From contig JAYWVB010000066.1 in the NCBI GenBank assembly GCA_039881045.1, positions 1-64,000 of the forward strand: 64,000 bases of DNA, read 5' to 3'. A model generated the notes under the pieces. It was not told the DNA's origin. It did no database searches and saw nothing but the letters and a program-made list of their open reading frames with translations. Position 1 is the first letter of the stretch. Each line of letters begins with the position of its first letter. The stretch is from Chaetomium olivaceum (taxonomy: Eukaryota; Ascomycota; Sordariomycetes; Sordariales; Chaetomiaceae). Position numbers and translations under genes: made by a program. Shown one piece after another: positions 63,815 through 64,000 of this stretch.

Positions 63815-64000
63815 CTACTCCCCGCCACCCACATTCGAATGCGACGTGCCCGGCCTGCTCGAACCCAGCTTCCTCAACTTCCCGCCCGCCTTGGTATTAA
63901 ACAGACTCTTAACCCTCCGCAACCGCGACATCATGTCCCGATCCTTCCTATCCCTCGCCTCCTCATCATCCATCCCACCGTTCCCACCCTCCTCCTCCCC
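63815..64000 (-). CDS. C-terminal end of a gene cut by the window edge
   Basis: Minus-strand reading is open from the window edge to the stop TAG at 63817-63815, 61 residues: an acidic Gly/Glu stretch, then EEARDRKDRDMMSRLRRVKS, LFNTKAGGKLRKLGSSRPGT and a Ser/Gly end. The dibasic, Ser/Thr-rich character suggests a disordered tail of a larger cytosolic protein. I cannot identify it; the rest lies beyond 64000. Confidence 0.65.
   Translation of the reverse strand, partial: GEEEGGNGGMDDEEARDRKDRDMMSRLRRVKSLFNTKAGGKLRKLGSSRPGTSHSNVGGGE

Noticed and set aside
1..64000. CRISPR arrays, bacterial operons or prophage
   Set aside because: No direct-repeat/spacer arrays, no ribosome-binding-site-led gene strings; the introns and gene families are eukaryotic.

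Overview
The window reads as nuclear DNA of a filamentous ascomycete, most likely a Sordariomycete of the Sordariales type. The reasons are short GT-AG introns with fungal branch sites, tRNA genes that all carry introns, a carboxymuconate cyclase very close to what I remember of the Neurospora enzyme, and fungus-restricted families (HET, PNP-NACHT-ankyrin, PTH11-like rhodopsin, PD-(D/E)XK-like). Genes are mostly one to five exons; exon joins below were worked out by hand from splice signals and frame.

Region 1 (1-21 kb) is mostly housekeeping: mitochondrial ribosomal protein uL6m, the 3'(2'),5'-bisphosphate nucleotidase MET22/HAL2, tRNA-His, a HET-domain protein, a divergent aromatic-catabolism pair (3-carboxy-cis,cis-muconate cyclase and an intradiol dioxygenase) sharing a 1.36 kb promoter, tRNA-Leu, the complex I 30 kDa subunit, and the CCR4-NOT ubiquitin ligase NOT4 with a long low-complexity C-terminal part.

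Region 2 (21-35 kb) is gene-poor and accessory: a 1.3 kb unit bounded by inverted repeats, a perfect 25-bp inverted repeat hairpin, tRNA-Pro(CGG), a PNP-NACHT-ankyrin NLR-type receptor broken by one nonsense codon, a PTH11-like membrane protein, and a second HET-domain gene.

Region 3 (35-49 kb) holds a cysteine-rich heavy-metal P1B-ATPase, an NmrA-like reductase, a secreted FAD-dependent oxidase, an unknown multi-pass membrane protein, and a secreted short-chain dehydrogenase whose intron carries a 21-bp poly-C tract.

Region 4 (49-64 kb) is repeat-rich and decayed: a possible small membrane gene with frame breaks, a broken fungal-specific gene with a solo LTR in its promoter, a PD-(D/E)XK nuclease-like gene with a late frame break, tRNA-Pro(TGG), and a complete 6.7 kb Ty3/gypsy chromovirus with 211-bp LTRs (two differences between them), a 5-bp target duplication, an apparent self-priming site and a chromodomain integrase. 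The window ends inside a minus-strand gene.

No wholly new multi-gene system stands out. The most unusual items are the gag-pol junction and self-priming signals of the retroelement, the solo LTR of a related family, the decayed NLR, and the paired inverted-repeat structures at 22-24 kb.
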